NCBI GenBank assembly: GCA_948567375.1
Contig: OX419758.1
Span: forward strand, 2,423,001 to 2,487,000
Direction of reading: 5' to 3'
Length of the DNA stretch: 64,000 nucleotides
Origin: Lunularia cruciata
Taxonomy: Eukaryota; Streptophyta; Marchantiopsida; Lunulariales; Lunulariaceae
Part shown: positions 1-13,400 of the stretch, piece after piece
Layout: each line of letters begins with the position of its first letter
Numbering within the stretch: the first letter of the stretch is position 1
Position numbers and translations under genes: made by a program
Notes under the pieces: generated by a model
Seen by the model: the letters and a program-made list of their open reading frames with translations, nothing else
Told to the model about the DNA's origin: nothing
Database searches by the model: none

Positions 1-193
1 TCAATCATTTTTACGTCTTTTGACGACGATGAATAGCTTTCTAAAAAGATCATGATGACTCATACTGTGAACATAACCTCAGGATCTAGGCCAAACAAAA
101 TTAGACCGAACAAAATCGATTCCGATAGAATTGGAGAAAATTAAGCCGCTTGTAGCATGTCATGTCCTGATACGCTCTGAGCCATTACGCGCA

Positions 194-3100
194 TCAGCTC
201 TCCTCCACCCCAGAGAGAAGCGAGTGAACGCCAAATACTATAAACAATACTCCGCCGCAGATTGAGACCTGCGAATAAGTCAATAATGAGAGAAAGTAGG
301 CTCTCTGTTCAGTTCAGTCCCGCACATGTTTGAAAGAGAATAAACAAAAGAGCTTGAGACCTGTCGTTACTCAGATGCATCTAGAAATCATCTATAGCCT
401 CAAGCACTTTCTGTGGGATCAGGTATACGGGATTCTAATACTGCATTACCGACTGGAAGGAGACACAAAGAGTTATGCAGTGCTGCAATTCAGAAGGAGG
501 TAGGTTGACAACTTGTGCGCAGCTGAGCGCTGGAGATTATGCACCTCAACTTCACTGCAAGAGGTTTGAGAAACTTATAGAAGATACTTACTGCCTTCTC
601 GGAAATCTGAGTTGCTAAGTGCTTTCCTCCTAACACAGCAGCTGCTGTGCAAACGGCATGACCCCTACGTGCGGGAGTAGGAGGTTAGAAACAACTGGTA
701 AATAGTGTATGTAAAGACGCAACTTTCTGCCAATAAAACTTTCAATAGCTGATGCATTTGGCGAAAGCTGTGTGATCGTTGTAAGGTCCGGAAAGATTAC
801 TATTCTCCGCAACTAAGCCAGAACATCCAGAATCATGACTGATTGGAGGAATGGAGTCCTGGAAAGAACGTACAGAATGCCACCCAAAGCGACCCCGGTC
901 ACACTTTCTTGTGCAGCCAATCCTATAGTAGCAATCTGCAGAAAAGAACATTTTTTCTCGTTAAAACAATCTCTATCTATCTCAATGTGACTTCACGTTT
1001 TAAGAAGTTGTACTGAACAAAGTCGTAGAGTACCAATAACAAATAATTTTCAACTTACCTGACTCCTGTCACCCCACTCCCCGAGAAAAGTCAATGTAAA
1101 AGTCTGCAAAGCAAGCTCATTTATTAGTATTTCGTTCAGGTCGGATCTCAAGATCATCGAAACAGATACCATTTTCTGGTTTTCTCTTCTTATTGTGTAC
1201 ATATTGTGTGGTGGACAACAGAAGCCGTTGTAGCAAACCGAGTCCCATACCCACGTCTGACAGGACCGACTCTGACATATGTTGATGTAAGTGAGACAGA
1301 TACAGGTCCTTTGACGAATAGATCTGTTCACATTCTCAAGGCCATGCCATATAAGGTCCATAACTCGGTATTCTGTCCTGTTATAAACGTAACCTCCAAA
1401 AGATTTACTTCATGCGACGTGTTTTCCGAGTTAGCTGTGCAACAAAATGCTGAAACATGTGTCCTGAAAGTACTGGTCAATTGACGACTTACCTCTAGGA
1501 AGATTGGGGACAAGTATTGGAGAAGAAAATTTCCTCCTTTCGGATTATCCTTCACCTGCAATAAAGTAATATAGGTTGTAAAAACCAGATTCCTCTTCAG
1601 CCACCTTACTCATAATACAAGAAGATTTTCGAAGAAGAAGTTGGAAAACTTTTATATGCTTCTGTAAGGCAATGCTCTGCAATTCAGCTCACACTTATCC
1701 AAATAGTGGACCCTACAGCGGCGCTCGCATGTGAGAACTCACCCCTTTCTCGGAAGATTTCTTAGCATCCCCATCCTGATTGGACAAGAACAACAACTTT
1801 AGCTTATCTCCCTGGTTGGTACAGGTGCATTTCTATTTCGAACTATATGGACCCAAACAAAACTGTAGTCATCTTGAACTAACACCTCTAAATTACCATG
1901 GACAACTAAGAGTGAATAAAAATACTAAAATTTCACCCAATTCCCCCCGAGAATGTTTTACATCACACACACAATCATCCAACTCTCATTCAATCAAGAC
2001 ATATATAGGTCTACGAGAACAGAAGCCGTTCCCAAAACGGGTTATCCAGAACTCATGCATTGCAAATGATCGGTAAGCAAGATGTACATGATTCACAATG
2101 CTAGAATAGTGAGAAATCCAAAATGTAGAATGCATCGAATGTAACTTGAAGCAAAGGCATAATTGAAACAAATTGAGAATAACATATGGCTAACAGACTA
2201 GTAAACCACCGTGAAATCGAGAACTCTATGCAAACTACTGCAAGAAATATGTAACGCTATGCATAAGACTGCCAGTAAGCAGTGCATGAACGATAAAAAT
2301 AAAAAACGTGAGCTGGAGTCGGGTAGGAACACTGTATACACCAGAGGTCCCATGAATCAGGCAAAGGGCGCAGGAAAAATAATAGGGAGGGAATTAGCTG
2401 GGGAATGGAACAATGCGAGAGCTATAGGATGGTGTGGCTGCAGAAACCTGTCGAACTGTAACAGGGAAACGAGAGCGAAGCGAAAAAGGACAGGATATAA
2501 GGTATATCGCAACAAGCGCTATGGACGCTTGAGTCCCGAGACGCTAAACAATAAAGGGAAGCAGAAGGCGGCCATTAAACAATAAAGGGAAGCAGAAGGC
2601 GGCCATTGTAAACCTTAACGAAAACACCTGCGACTTCATCAGTGCCTCATGCAGTGCCGAAGTAGCTGAACAATTATCAGTACCCCTCATACTGAGTTTC
2701 TGCTTGAAAACTCATGAGTGCCAAGGCAAACTCGGTTGCTCCCTTAAAGTGCCGCTCAAAAGGAGTGGGAATGTCAAAAAGAACAGAAGTGGAAGTGTAG
2801 AAAGCAAGGGCAAGCAAAAGTGCAGGCACATTCGTCAGGACATATATGTGCAGAGGGACTTTAGCCGGTGATGATATCTCTATGCAGATCCTAAACGGGG
2901 GGCCATTAAAATATCCGAGTAAAGTTTCGTGCAACTCTTAAGTCGGTGAAACTCACCAGCTCGGCTTCCACCTCGGCCAATTCTGAAGCCATTCTGCACC
3001 AGGGAGCAACAGCTTGTTTACTGGGGGTTCTGAACATCTAGAGGTACTCCAGATCTAGACCCAGATACATAACTCGAGAATTCCTCCACCTAAGCATCAA

Positions 3101-4445
3101 AATTACAGCAACGGCTACAGGCAAATGTTCAAAATTGAACTCCAGTTGAACTTCTCGGTAAACCTCCCACTCTCCGGCGCTTTGATTGGGCTAATGAAAT
3201 ATGATAAAACAGTAACTAAACAGGGGCAGTCACTCTAATTCAGAATCTGATGTACATATCATTGAGTGCTTTCAACCTACCCGTTCTCAGTTGTGTATGC
3301 CTGCCACAACGAGCGTAAACCAAAAAAGAAAAATAGAATTGTTGCTGCATTCTGTGTCAATCGACGTGAGATCTGCATCTCAGGAGTGCAGTAGTCAGAT
3401 GAGAATCTCGTTCTAAGCATTCCTGGTTTGAGTCCGCAGGGGTACGTACCGTTGAAATTAATGAAAGCTTTTTCAATGATCAAATGAACAAACGATCCTA
3501 CAACGTTTGCGACCCAAAAGTAGGTAAAAGAGAGGGCTCTCCTCTTATTGGTAGGTCCTGGTCCTCTCCACATGACAAAAAGGTAATAACTGAGTGACTG
3601 ACAAATAACAAATGTACGAAAGCCAAACTATATATCGTATGTACCAGATTCGGAGCGGCCCACCCAAATAAAGCGGAGAGAACGGTCATTAACTGCACAG
3701 TAGCAATCACGAGGTTAGATCCGCAACAAGACCACGAACTGGGCACTTCATGGCATGGTCAACATGCTCCAGATCGAGCTCATGTTGAGCTGCTGCCACT
3801 ATGTAGTTCTGGATCACTACCTGCACGTTGAAGGACCAAAGGATCACCAGATGGGCTTGTACAAAAGCAAAGTAGCGGAGAGAATGCAGAGAACTTAAGG
3901 GGACTGACCCCCAAGGCACCGAGCGCTCCAGCAAGTACTACGCCCCGAGGATGCCTCATTGCCATCAGCTGTCCAACAATATCAAGGAGAAAACATGTGA
4001 AGAGCTGTTTAGGCCCTAATCTACCAAGTTCGCATTTTGTATTTCGAGTTTCCAATTGTCCTATTTCCAAGAAGGCGTATGCTGGCTACGAGAAACGCGG
4101 AAACAGTTACAGCTGTAAACGACTATCCTCTGCCTGGCTCAATTCTCTGTAGAAAGTTTATTTTTACAAATTGATGCAATATCAAAACTTCCTGGCTAAG
4201 GACAGTGTTCGTACAGCAGCGACGAAAAACGTCTTGTCTCCAATTTCCGAAACCAAAATCATAGCCGATGCCTTCACAAAACCCTGCAGGTTCAAACTAC
4301 CATCAAATATATGACAATGCGAGCAGAGGCTGTTCACCGAACCGGGGATCCACAACCCAGTTAGGACCGACCCGAAACGAACCAACGACATGCATATGGA
4401 AAATGCATCAACAGACGCAAAGCGAAGTCCAGACGATCTACGCAA
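194..4445 (-). CDS. GDT1/UPF0016 (TMEM165-like) cation transporter, multi-exon
   Basis: Probable Golgi/secretory-membrane Mn2+/Ca2+:H+ exchanger of the GDT1 family. I joined minus-strand exons by GT-AG sites and homology: 4283-4215, 3968-3909, 3692-3645, 3372-3281, 2993-2957, 1775-1743, 1555-1493, 1103-1059, 935-874, 664-592 and 268-194 (stop 196-194). All phases agree and no internal stop appears, giving about 218 residues from the first conserved Gly. Both family signatures are present: SEIGDKTFFVAA in the first exon and LGEWGDRSQ in exon 1103-1059. Between them lie MRHPR, GWAAPNL, FFFFGLRSLW and the acidic loop ELAEVEAEL; the C-terminus reads GGVLFIVFGVHSLL. It most resembles plant GDT1-like proteins 3-5 rather than the chloroplast members. 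The N-terminus is unresolved: the frame stays open upstream of 4283 to Met codons at 4391 and 4445, but a short or signal-peptide exon further upstream is equally possible. Confidence 0.88.
2545..2606. repeat. Perfect 31-bp tandem duplication
   Basis: Two adjacent identical 31-bp units start at 2545 and 2576; each contains AAAGGGAAGCAG followed by AAGGCGGCC. They lie inside the intron of the GDT1-like gene between exons 2993-2957 and 1775-1743. Perfect identity suggests a recent slippage or repair event. No function is implied. Confidence 0.9.
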
Positions 4446-7400
4446 GTAAATACAGGGCGAAACATAAGCGAAATCGATGGAAAGCAGAGCGAAGATTGAT
4501 ACATTCCATGGGCTGCATCAAAGCGAAATGGTGTGCATCAGGTTAGAAAGAAAGCGAGCCTTTTCGAGCAGAAACAGAGGATACATCTGAAACTGAAAGC
4601 AGAGAAAAACCTTCGTGCGAGTAGGAAAAAGGGAAAGCATTGAACAAGTAGGAAAGCATAACGTTTGTGGATTATGCCTGAGCTAGAGCGAAGTGTGAGA
4701 TAACACCATCAGATATGTCTACTACGTGCGTAAATGCCTTTTCAGAGTCTTCTGTTGACATTATTTCTCTAGTTCAAAAGAACTACACTCGGTGTCCTGG
4801 CCATGGGAACCGCGTACCCATTGCCAAGAGACTGCAATATACAGCAGGAACACAATCTACAGAGTAATTTAATGGCCATGACTTTGAACTGCTTGACGAC
4901 AACAGCAGACTGAAGTAAGTAGCAGACGAACACATGGATCATAAATGCAGAAACAGAAACCCTCGGATACTCGAAGACCCAAGCGTATATAAGCAGAAAA
5001 CATTGGATTGGTCACCAAGTCACTCTTCTTACGCAGGACAAACCTGTTTGATCTACACCAAAATCAATGCTGAAAAACTTCACCTTTCACTCGATGACGA
5101 CATCATAAGGTGAATATTTGCTCTCTGCAGGCCGTATCTACTCTCTTAAGAGAATTGATGCGGCCAAGGACCGGGATATGGACGAGAGCACTTTCCTCTC
5201 GTCTCCTCAGTAAACTACAAGTTACAAGAGAGGGGGCATTGCTTCCACACTATGATTAAAAAGAGAGGCTCCAGTTCAGGAAGAGCCTTTTCAAAGTGGG
5301 GGTACAGAAGCACATCAACCAAGGCAGATTACGGCAGAATCTCTTGTCTCTGAGTGCATTCTCAGAGAGAGGTGGGCCAATTCCAAACGTACTGCCCCGA
5401 TGATGCTACTTCAGCGTTAGCCTACTCTGCCTCTACCAACAGTTAGGTCAAGATAGCGTGAACTGCGAACGTACAATAAAATTTCAGTACGCGACAGCCC
5501 AATTTCCCCATTCTCCTCTTTTAACGTTGACTTTAACAAAAGCAATCCTCTAAGGTGGCCAGCACGTAGGAAAGACTTGACACAAAACTTCGTCAGGTCA
5601 TTCCAATTTTCTGCTACCAGAATGATTGAATCAACCAAATGACTACATCCGAGAAACTTGAGACTGAGGACTGCGGCTGGTTAATGAATTGGTCAAAGGC
5701 CAGAGTTAGCTATCGCAATGAAAATCTCTCCTTGGTTGCATGCACATGGATCGATCAATCAACTTGTCATCCAGCGATTGACTCGCTGAAGTACAATCGC
5801 TGGTTCATCAGCTCAACGCTGATACTTCTCACTTCGCTTCGAAAATATCAGGGGTAGGTCAATCCTCACCACACCCCACCCGACCCCAAGCTAATGCAAC
5901 CATTTGGATATTTAGATTCAGAAAACAGATTTGTTGTGAAAGATACCTCGAAGACAGAGTGCCCCATCGCGCTGCGAGTTCAGTAGCGCTCCTAAGATGG
6001 ATTCGAAGACCAAGGCCTGCACCAACGAAATTCCACAATAGACCTGTTCAGCATGCTTGGCAAGTATGAACTCAACCATTCATGGGAAATGTCAAAACCA
6101 GGACCAGCAGTTAGTGTCCTCGATCTACGTTTCTCAGCCGACTCACTCTCTTTCCCGGCAACGATGTAAACAGGGAGACCACAAAGCCCATCACTTCTCA
6201 TATCATCTTACAATGGAGGGACAATTTTAAGTACCTTCTAATAAATCCACCAAATTTCTCTACAAATCTCCTCTACACGATAGACGAGTTCCCTCTCATA
6301 TCATATGTCCATGGCAAGACAAATCGCATGAAAAGCCTTGACCCAAAGCAACTGAACTTCAGCTTCCAAAAGCATCTGCGCATTAAGACTCCTCTGTAAT
6401 AACATCACCCCATCAGAGAAGAGGAGCTTCACTAGAGAGACCCGAGATTCAATTAATCCACGATCCGAAATTCTTCTTACCGGGAAACCACACCTCCTGC
6501 CGATGAGGATGTCGGCGTGGTAACCGAACTCGGGGAAGAACAACCGGAGAAGCAGTCCGCGTGTGCTTTCCTCGTGGCCCCCCAGTCCCTTCTTTACGCG
6601 AAAGGCTTCTCAGATGGTGTTGGTAGCAGGGTTGAAATTCTTTACTGAAATGCCCCAATAGAATGAGAATTGTTTGGACTGAGGATCCCCCTTGCATATA
6701 ACAAACGGTTGTGCACAGGTCCAGAAGCAGACGGGCGAGTCGTCTAATTTCGTATCCATGCTGAAATTTTATTCACGATTCCAGCGACAAAATTCTCGGT
6801 AGGAAACATACGAGAGATCTACAGCACCCTTCTCCAAACCAGAAACTCTTCCACAGCGGAAAAGTAGGTGTCTGTTTCCCTCACGGTCAAAGAGTGGTCT
6901 ACCTCGTAATCGATACCGTAACTATTCACTTTCTGACAGTACCCGGTGACAGTCATCGGGACTTGTCTGCAGGTACCGGTGACTTGCGACCCGCCAGCGG
7001 AGGATATATCACTTTAAGCCATCATCAGTGGTGTTAGTGGGGAATTACAAGTGGTGAACTGCGGAGTCGAGTGGAAAGTTTACCGACGCGTCTGCTGCTT
7101 GTACCGTCTTGCTCGGTTACTCTATGACGCTGTTCATTGGCCTGATTGGAGTGGCTCGCCGGCGGTCACGAACATTTGACTGCGTGGTACAGTACAGTGC
7201 CTGTACGAGCCTACGCTAGTCAGACTGGTCCTCTTCGTTCTCTCATTTGGTATGGCTGACGCCGCAGCCATCACGGTGGGGACTCTAGGCCGGCGCCACC
7301 ACTCATCGGGGGCATCCATCAGTCGCGTTTCTCCCTAGCTTTGCCGGACACGTGCCAGACGGAGTGCATTCTCACGCGGTTGCTGCTCCCTCTCGCATTC

Positions 7401-7600
7401 CAGTTACAAAGACGCTTCCTTGGACCTGCCCCAACTTGCAACTACTACTGTGTCAATTTTAGTCCACATTCGCCACTGCTGTCTCTTTACCATAGTAGTT
7501 GCGGTGCTCCCTCCCATTCTCGGTTCGGTAAGGATGTGGGGAAAACCGCAGAAAGGGCGGTAGACAAATGAGGGTAGATACCGACAGAAACGTGTAGATC
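4446..7600. other. Upstream region of the GDT1-like gene, no resolved coding exon
   Basis: This stretch has no coding segment I can identify on either strand. Its base composition is more balanced than the AT-rich repeats to the right, and about 6.5-6.6 kb and 7.0-7.6 kb are visibly GC-richer, as expected near a plant promoter or 5' leader. A G-box-like core CACGTG lies near 7349. A missing first exon or 5'-UTR intron of the transporter gene could be here, but I could not pick one: short open frames on the minus strand near 6.5 and 7.2 kb show no signal peptide or family similarity. Confidence 0.4.
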
Positions 7601-8394
7601 TTCAGTAAATGATTACTTCTCAGTTTCTAGAATTTAGTTCAGATTACTCATCTTAAAATATACATGGGAATATATAACATAAACCAATATTACTTGCAAA
7701 ATTTTAGCACCACGCCGAAAGTTGATGCGCGATGGATTCCCCTTGGTGTCGAGGTATATTAGGGACTTTCAAATTCAGAGAGTAACGGCATTTTAGCATT
7801 CCCCGTATAGGTTTTATCTCCTAACGGTGTAAGGTTATGGACCGTTCAAGTGAAACGTTTGTAAAAAGGTATACGGGTAGGGTGTTGATTTCCGGGATGT
7901 TCCAGGATCTCCTTCCCACATTTAGCGGATAGCGGGCGGGGATTTAGTAGATACCACGGGTGAGATTATTTGAAAATCATTATGGCTAACAGCGAGATGG
8001 GTGCATGTCATAAGCCAGGAAAGAGGAAGATTTGCAATGGGTATCCGGTACGTGTCACATAAGGAGAGCCAACATATCCCCCTTGGCCCTTGTAAGCATG
8101 GAGGTGGGAATGGAAAACACCGTGAATATTTATGGAAGAAATGAGAAGCTTATTTCCGTAAATATTGCATAGAGGGAACTACCCTTTGTCTAGTACTAGT
8201 TTGCAATCATTTACCATCTCTCGTGTAATTCCATACACCCAACCATTCGGGCAAGATGAAAATGGAGGAGATTTTGTAGGAGATGAGAGTAGATCCCATG
8301 TTGCCAACATTATCCCTTCACAGTATAAGTATTTCTCTCCACACTCCCAAGCATTTAATCCTCCTCCGTCCCACTTCCAATTATTTTCATGTTG
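7601..8394. other. Unassigned intergenic sequence
   Basis: No gene, RNA or recognisable mobile-element coding part is visible. Base composition shifts toward AT from here. An open frame on the plus strand at 8165-8395 runs up to the start of the relic described at 8395, but its translation resembles nothing I know. Confidence 0.4.
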
Positions 8395-8880
8395 ATGCTA
8401 ACCATGTTCCATCATCAATTTTTGAATGAAGAGAATGCACTTGTACATGCTACTACTCCACTTGAGGAGGCTATGCAAGATGAGGAGTTGGGTGTAGGTG
8501 ATTTAGAGGAGGCAGTTGATAAAGAGCAAGAGGGAGAATCAAGGAAGAGAAAAATAATTTGTTAACAAAAATCAAAACCCACACTCAACTTTCAACATTC
8601 TCTCAAAATATATCAAATCAATCAATGCTTTGGAGTGAGTCACTTGAAGCTAGAGAGAGATGCATGTTGGCTAAAATAGAGGCACCGTGAGTACGGAAGA
8701 CAAAGAAGTTGCGAGTGAAAGCAGAGCTTGAGAAGAACTACATTTGGAGAAGATGAGATCAGAAGTGGAAAGGTTACGCATAAAGAGAGTAGTTCCAAAT
8801 CAAAGCAATTGCATATGATGACTTTAGAATTAGCTTGAGCAGGGAAATCAAAGGATGAAATTATGAACATTTGACTATGC
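8395..8880 (+). pseudogene. Decayed charged coiled-coil protein, probably transposon-associated (copy A)
   Basis: The 5' part (8395-8565) is an acidic Glu-rich open frame ending KRKIIC. The 3' part (about 8640-8880) is broken by stops but still reads as a charged helix with LEARERCMLAKIEA, and ends MTLELA-stop-AGKSKDEI. The same ending, MTLELTRVGKTPEEI, occurs in the relic at 41480-42040, so the two are copies of one family. A Leu/Glu-rich helix ending in ELARAGKSPEEI is typical of Myb/SANT-like proteins that accompany PIF/Harbinger transposons; that assignment is from memory and is tentative. Frames are disrupted, so no working product is expected. Confidence 0.4.
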
Positions 8881-8905
8881 TTGATGTAGGAGTTGACAAC
8901 ACTCC

Positions 8906-10480
8906 TAGTGGGATGTATGGAAGCTCAATGCATGACCTAAAAGTTATAGTGCCAGATCACTCCATCCCATTGGATTCAAATGATACTAATTGCACTTTTT
9001 GTTTTTTATTCCCATTCTAGATACTTGTACAATTTGTGTTTCTTACCTAAATAGGAATGCTTAGTTGCACCAATTTTGAAGAGGAAAAAAATTATAAGTT
9101 ACTCTTTTGATGGTCTGAATAAGACATATGTTTTCAACTCAATATTACACTGTTTTTTTCATCCAATATTTACACTTATTGAATAAGATATATGTTTTCA
9201 ACTCAATGTTTACACCATTTTTCTCCTCTTGCTTTTTACACCTATTTAACTATATTACATGTGATAAATTGTTCTATTTTAAACTCCAATAAGTGTTTAC
9301 ACCGGATTGGCAATAATGGAACAAAACACACCACCTACAAACTTGCAATTCTAATAGACCCTTGAGATACATTGGTTTAGAAATAGAGTTTTTGAAAGAA
9401 TGTAGGGTATTGGACATGGGTTTGTCCGGACGTGAAAGAGCCACATGTACTTGTAGGGGTGTTTTGGAGAGTTTTGGCCAAGGGTTTGCCTAGGATGGTG
9501 TATGGGTCATGTTGGTTGATTTAGGTGGGGGTTAATTTTTGTTAGTCTGCATTATGGTCATGGTTCATTTAGGTGTGGGTGCATTCTGGTAATGTGGTTG
9601 TAATGTGAGATGAGATGTAATGTGGTTGAGGTTTATTTGGGTCAAGATATGATGTAGTAGAGGTTTGTTTGGGGGTGGTGGATAGAGGCTTTTGATTTTT
9701 TTAAATATAAATGATATGATATATAAAAGAAAGAACATATATGATTCATATTTTGTTTGAGAGTACATGTAAAATTTCATATGTAATAAATGTAAGATTG
9801 ACTATGCAACAATGTCTAAGGTTGAATATAATATGTATAAAATTACTTAAAATTTTTAGAATGATATAAATAGTGGGATTGGATGATTAGTAGAAATGTT
9901 ACAAGTAGCTTGATTGAATTAAAAGTTTCAAATTATTTTGTGAGAAAGGAGTCACATGTTCAAAGCAACTTGATTAGATAAAATGCTTCAAATTATTTTA
10001 TCTCATGTTAGAAGTTGCTTGATTTGATTAAATGGTTAAGGTCACAATAAAGTTCAAAGAGGGTTATTTTGGTTGTTGGGTAGTGAATTTCAGTGAGTTT
10101 AGAGTTAATTTTATTAGAGGAATGTTAGAGTGGTTAAGGGTAAGTTGTAAAGAATCACAAATGGGTATATCCCTCATTGTGTTTTGTTTCAATTTTAGCA
10201 AATTTCAAAGACATACTTTAAGATGGATATAAATGTGAGATTATGGGTCACATATATAATATACAACTCTGCCCTCATGTTATATCATATCTCAATTATA
10301 CATTTATATTCTACCAAGTCCCTAAGATATACAACATAAATTTTATAAATTAAATGTGTGATAGTGGAGGCCTTATATATAATATAAGATTCATCTGAAT
10401 AATATATCATATTTCAATTATATATAAAATTTATAGTATATAAAAAATGTATTAAAATGATTAGAAATGCAAGAGGAATG
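8906..10480. other. AT-rich non-coding stretch with short degenerate repeats
   Basis: Very AT-rich, without a coding signal. At about 9899-10035 three degenerate units of roughly 60 bp share the phrases CTTGATT and TTCAAATTATTTT. At about 10235-10440 phrases around ATATATAATATA and ATATCATAT recur, suggesting a decayed duplicated repeat. Nothing else is recognised. Confidence 0.5.
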
Positions 10481-13400
10481 AGAAGATGTACAAGTGATCA
10501 CAACACTGAATGTGATAGAATCAGAAGCTACCAAGCATCCTAACATAGCCGGTATCCACCACGTGCTAGTGCTTCCTCAAGCTACCTATAGAGGTATGCA
10601 TGCATAGCAAAATACCAAACTATATATCCACATCCAATCCCACTCTCATTGGTGGATATGGGGATCTATAAAGGACAATTAAAGACCATCATATGTATCT
10701 ATGTTATAGTCTTCAAAATGACCTAAAGTCATGAAATCAATAGTCAAGTGTGTGTCTACTCTAAATCTATCTAATGGAGCTCTCAAGGAGTCTCCTACTA
10801 AAGTAAAGGAATCTCTTTTGCTCATCAAGAAAGGAGTAAATGAAGGTGGATGGATATTACCATGGGTATAGTTTTTACAATAAGGAAGGGATGTAATATC
10901 AACTATCAAAATTTCCTATGGAGATAGATCTAAGATAGTAAATGCACTATATGGTCTTTGAATAAAACCTCTCATTGTATCCAAGTAACCATCATCTCCA
11001 TCAAGCAAGCCATAAGGTGTTTCCTTCTTTATGATCTTGTAGGTAGAAACCCATGTGGTGCTCACCCCTACCTTTATGCTATTGATCCAAATGATAATCT
11101 CAAACCATGTACAACAATAATCCATAAACTCTCTAACTCTTGGCCATATACATATGCAAATGTACTCCTACCTAAAAAATGTGACCACTCTAATTGCTCC
11201 ATAGAGGCTCTCCATTAGGTGTAAAGAGGAATAGTAAACCATATAATGTCTACAAGACAACTAACATCTAAAATTAGAATCTTGCTCCTTCTCTCATGAG
11301 CATACATTAAGTGAGGAATGAACTATCTTGCTTTAATCATGGTCTCCTATAACTTGGTAAGTCTCAAAATCACACTCTCCAATGTCATCCTTCTGGCCTC
11401 AAGCTACTCTATCTCTAAACATGGGTATGCAAATTGGGGTGGGGGTGCCAAATCATGTGAGGATTAGGGTCTCCAAGCTATCTATATCCATATCCTGCTT
11501 AGTCACAATAAGCTCTCTAGTAGGCTCTCCATGTATATGAGGCTTGGTCTATGTCACATGGGATTTCATCTCTACATCAATAGGTTGAGTCTCACTCTCT
11601 ATATTTGTATGTATGAGTATGGTGAGTAATGCTCTCTTGTAGTCACTTTGAGTCTGCACACCTACTTGAATGTCCATACCCTCCAACTACTCATAAGCTC
11701 TCTAAGACTACCCTAACAATCCCATAGTAATATAAAAATCTCTCTTATAAAACTCATTATCAAGCCACCCTCCTTGGCATGAGCACGTCTCTCTGCCACA
11801 ACCTTGTTTAACTCACCTATCATCTATACATATGCGCTCTCTTGGGTCCTAAACTGACCTTCCCACTCATCTAGATCTCTCTCCCTTTCAAAAGCAAGGC
11901 GCTCCTTCTCCAATAAGACAGATTTCCTCATCCAAACCTCAATCTCTCCTCACTTCAATAGTCTATGGTTCACAAGACCAACCAATGAGCTCCTATCCTC
12001 ACATCTTAACAAGACAATGGGTAATTGCAATATCTCTTCACCTCCTCTCACAACTCCACCCTTTAAGGTAGAGTACTTCTTAAAAGGAGGATGATGGGGT
12101 CTCACAACTCCACCATGTAGGCTAGGATCCTCCACCAAAGTATTATGGTAAATAGCGCCATCATGAGTACTATTGTCCTCTATAAGGGGAGGGGGGAATG
12201 AGTGACATCTACAACATGTGTGAGTAGAAGGTCATCTACAACATGAGGAGAAGGACTTGGGCACACAAAAATTCAATACCAACTCCCAAAGTTGAAGTAT
12301 TCAAGTGAATATAATAATCTAACCCTAAGAAACATACAATAAAATAAAAGAGTATAAGTATATAGTAACTTAAAGATTTGATACCTCAAAAGCATGGTTT
12401 CAAAAAGCTAAAATATATCAAAACTCAAAGACATAATATACCAAAAGCATACAAAATAATCTAAAATATATAAAAACTCAAAGATTTGATATCAGAAGCA
12501 TACAAACTAATCATAAACATCAATGGATAAAGAGGTTTTACACAATATAATATAATAGAAAACATGTAGTTCTCAAAGTTAGAAATACACCTCTGTCACT
12601 CATCCTTATGTGCACTATGGAGAGGTGCCTCCTTTCCCCTAGAAGTGACTCCATATGTAACCTCATCCTCTTCGTTAATAGGATGAGTAAGGAATTGTCA
12701 AACAAAAGTCATCTTGAACTATTTCCCATTAGGGTGCCTGAGCTACTTTTGGAGAAACATAAACTTGGCTCAACAGCCACAAGCATCAACTCTGACCAAT
12801 CTTTGTCCTTGGTGGAGCACTAAAGCTTGCTCTTCACTTGAAGAGTAAGATGGCCATGCACTACCTTGGGTCTATGAGCAAGCACAAGGAATGAACTCAA
12901 TAATTGAAAGAATGGCCTCCATGATGCATATATACGTTGCCATGCAAGATATCTCCTTACAGTAAGGTCTTTAAAAAGAAACCAATCATGCATCCATGAA
13001 TATGGAACAACACTCCTCTTCTCCAAAATCCCCTTTTGCAAAGCAAGTCCTCTCGGAATGCCATCTAGATTCAAAGTGAATAGCCTCCTCCTAAGTGCCT
13101 CCATGAGTCCACACATCCCATGTGCTAGCAAAATTAGTGAATAAAATGACATGCCACCTAACCACAAAACATCTTGCTCAACTCTTTACTCCACCATGGT
13201 TTCATAGGTCATAAAATTGCTCATATCCATTCTTATTCATCTATTAGTTCTTTAGCATGAGGAAATGGTTCCCAACCTGCAACTTATCCATTTTTGGCAT
13301 AGGCCTTGCAAGGCTAGCTTTGGATTTCTAAAAATTTGGTACTAAGAGGCCTCAGGTGAAAAAATGAACTAAAAGCACAAAATGAACTAAAAGAGAGAGA

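Noticed and set aside
6449-6697. Candidate first exon of the GDT1-like gene
   Set aside because: A GTAAGA donor-like site lies near 6475, but the preceding frame lacks a signal peptide or any GDT1 similarity and the phase cannot be verified.
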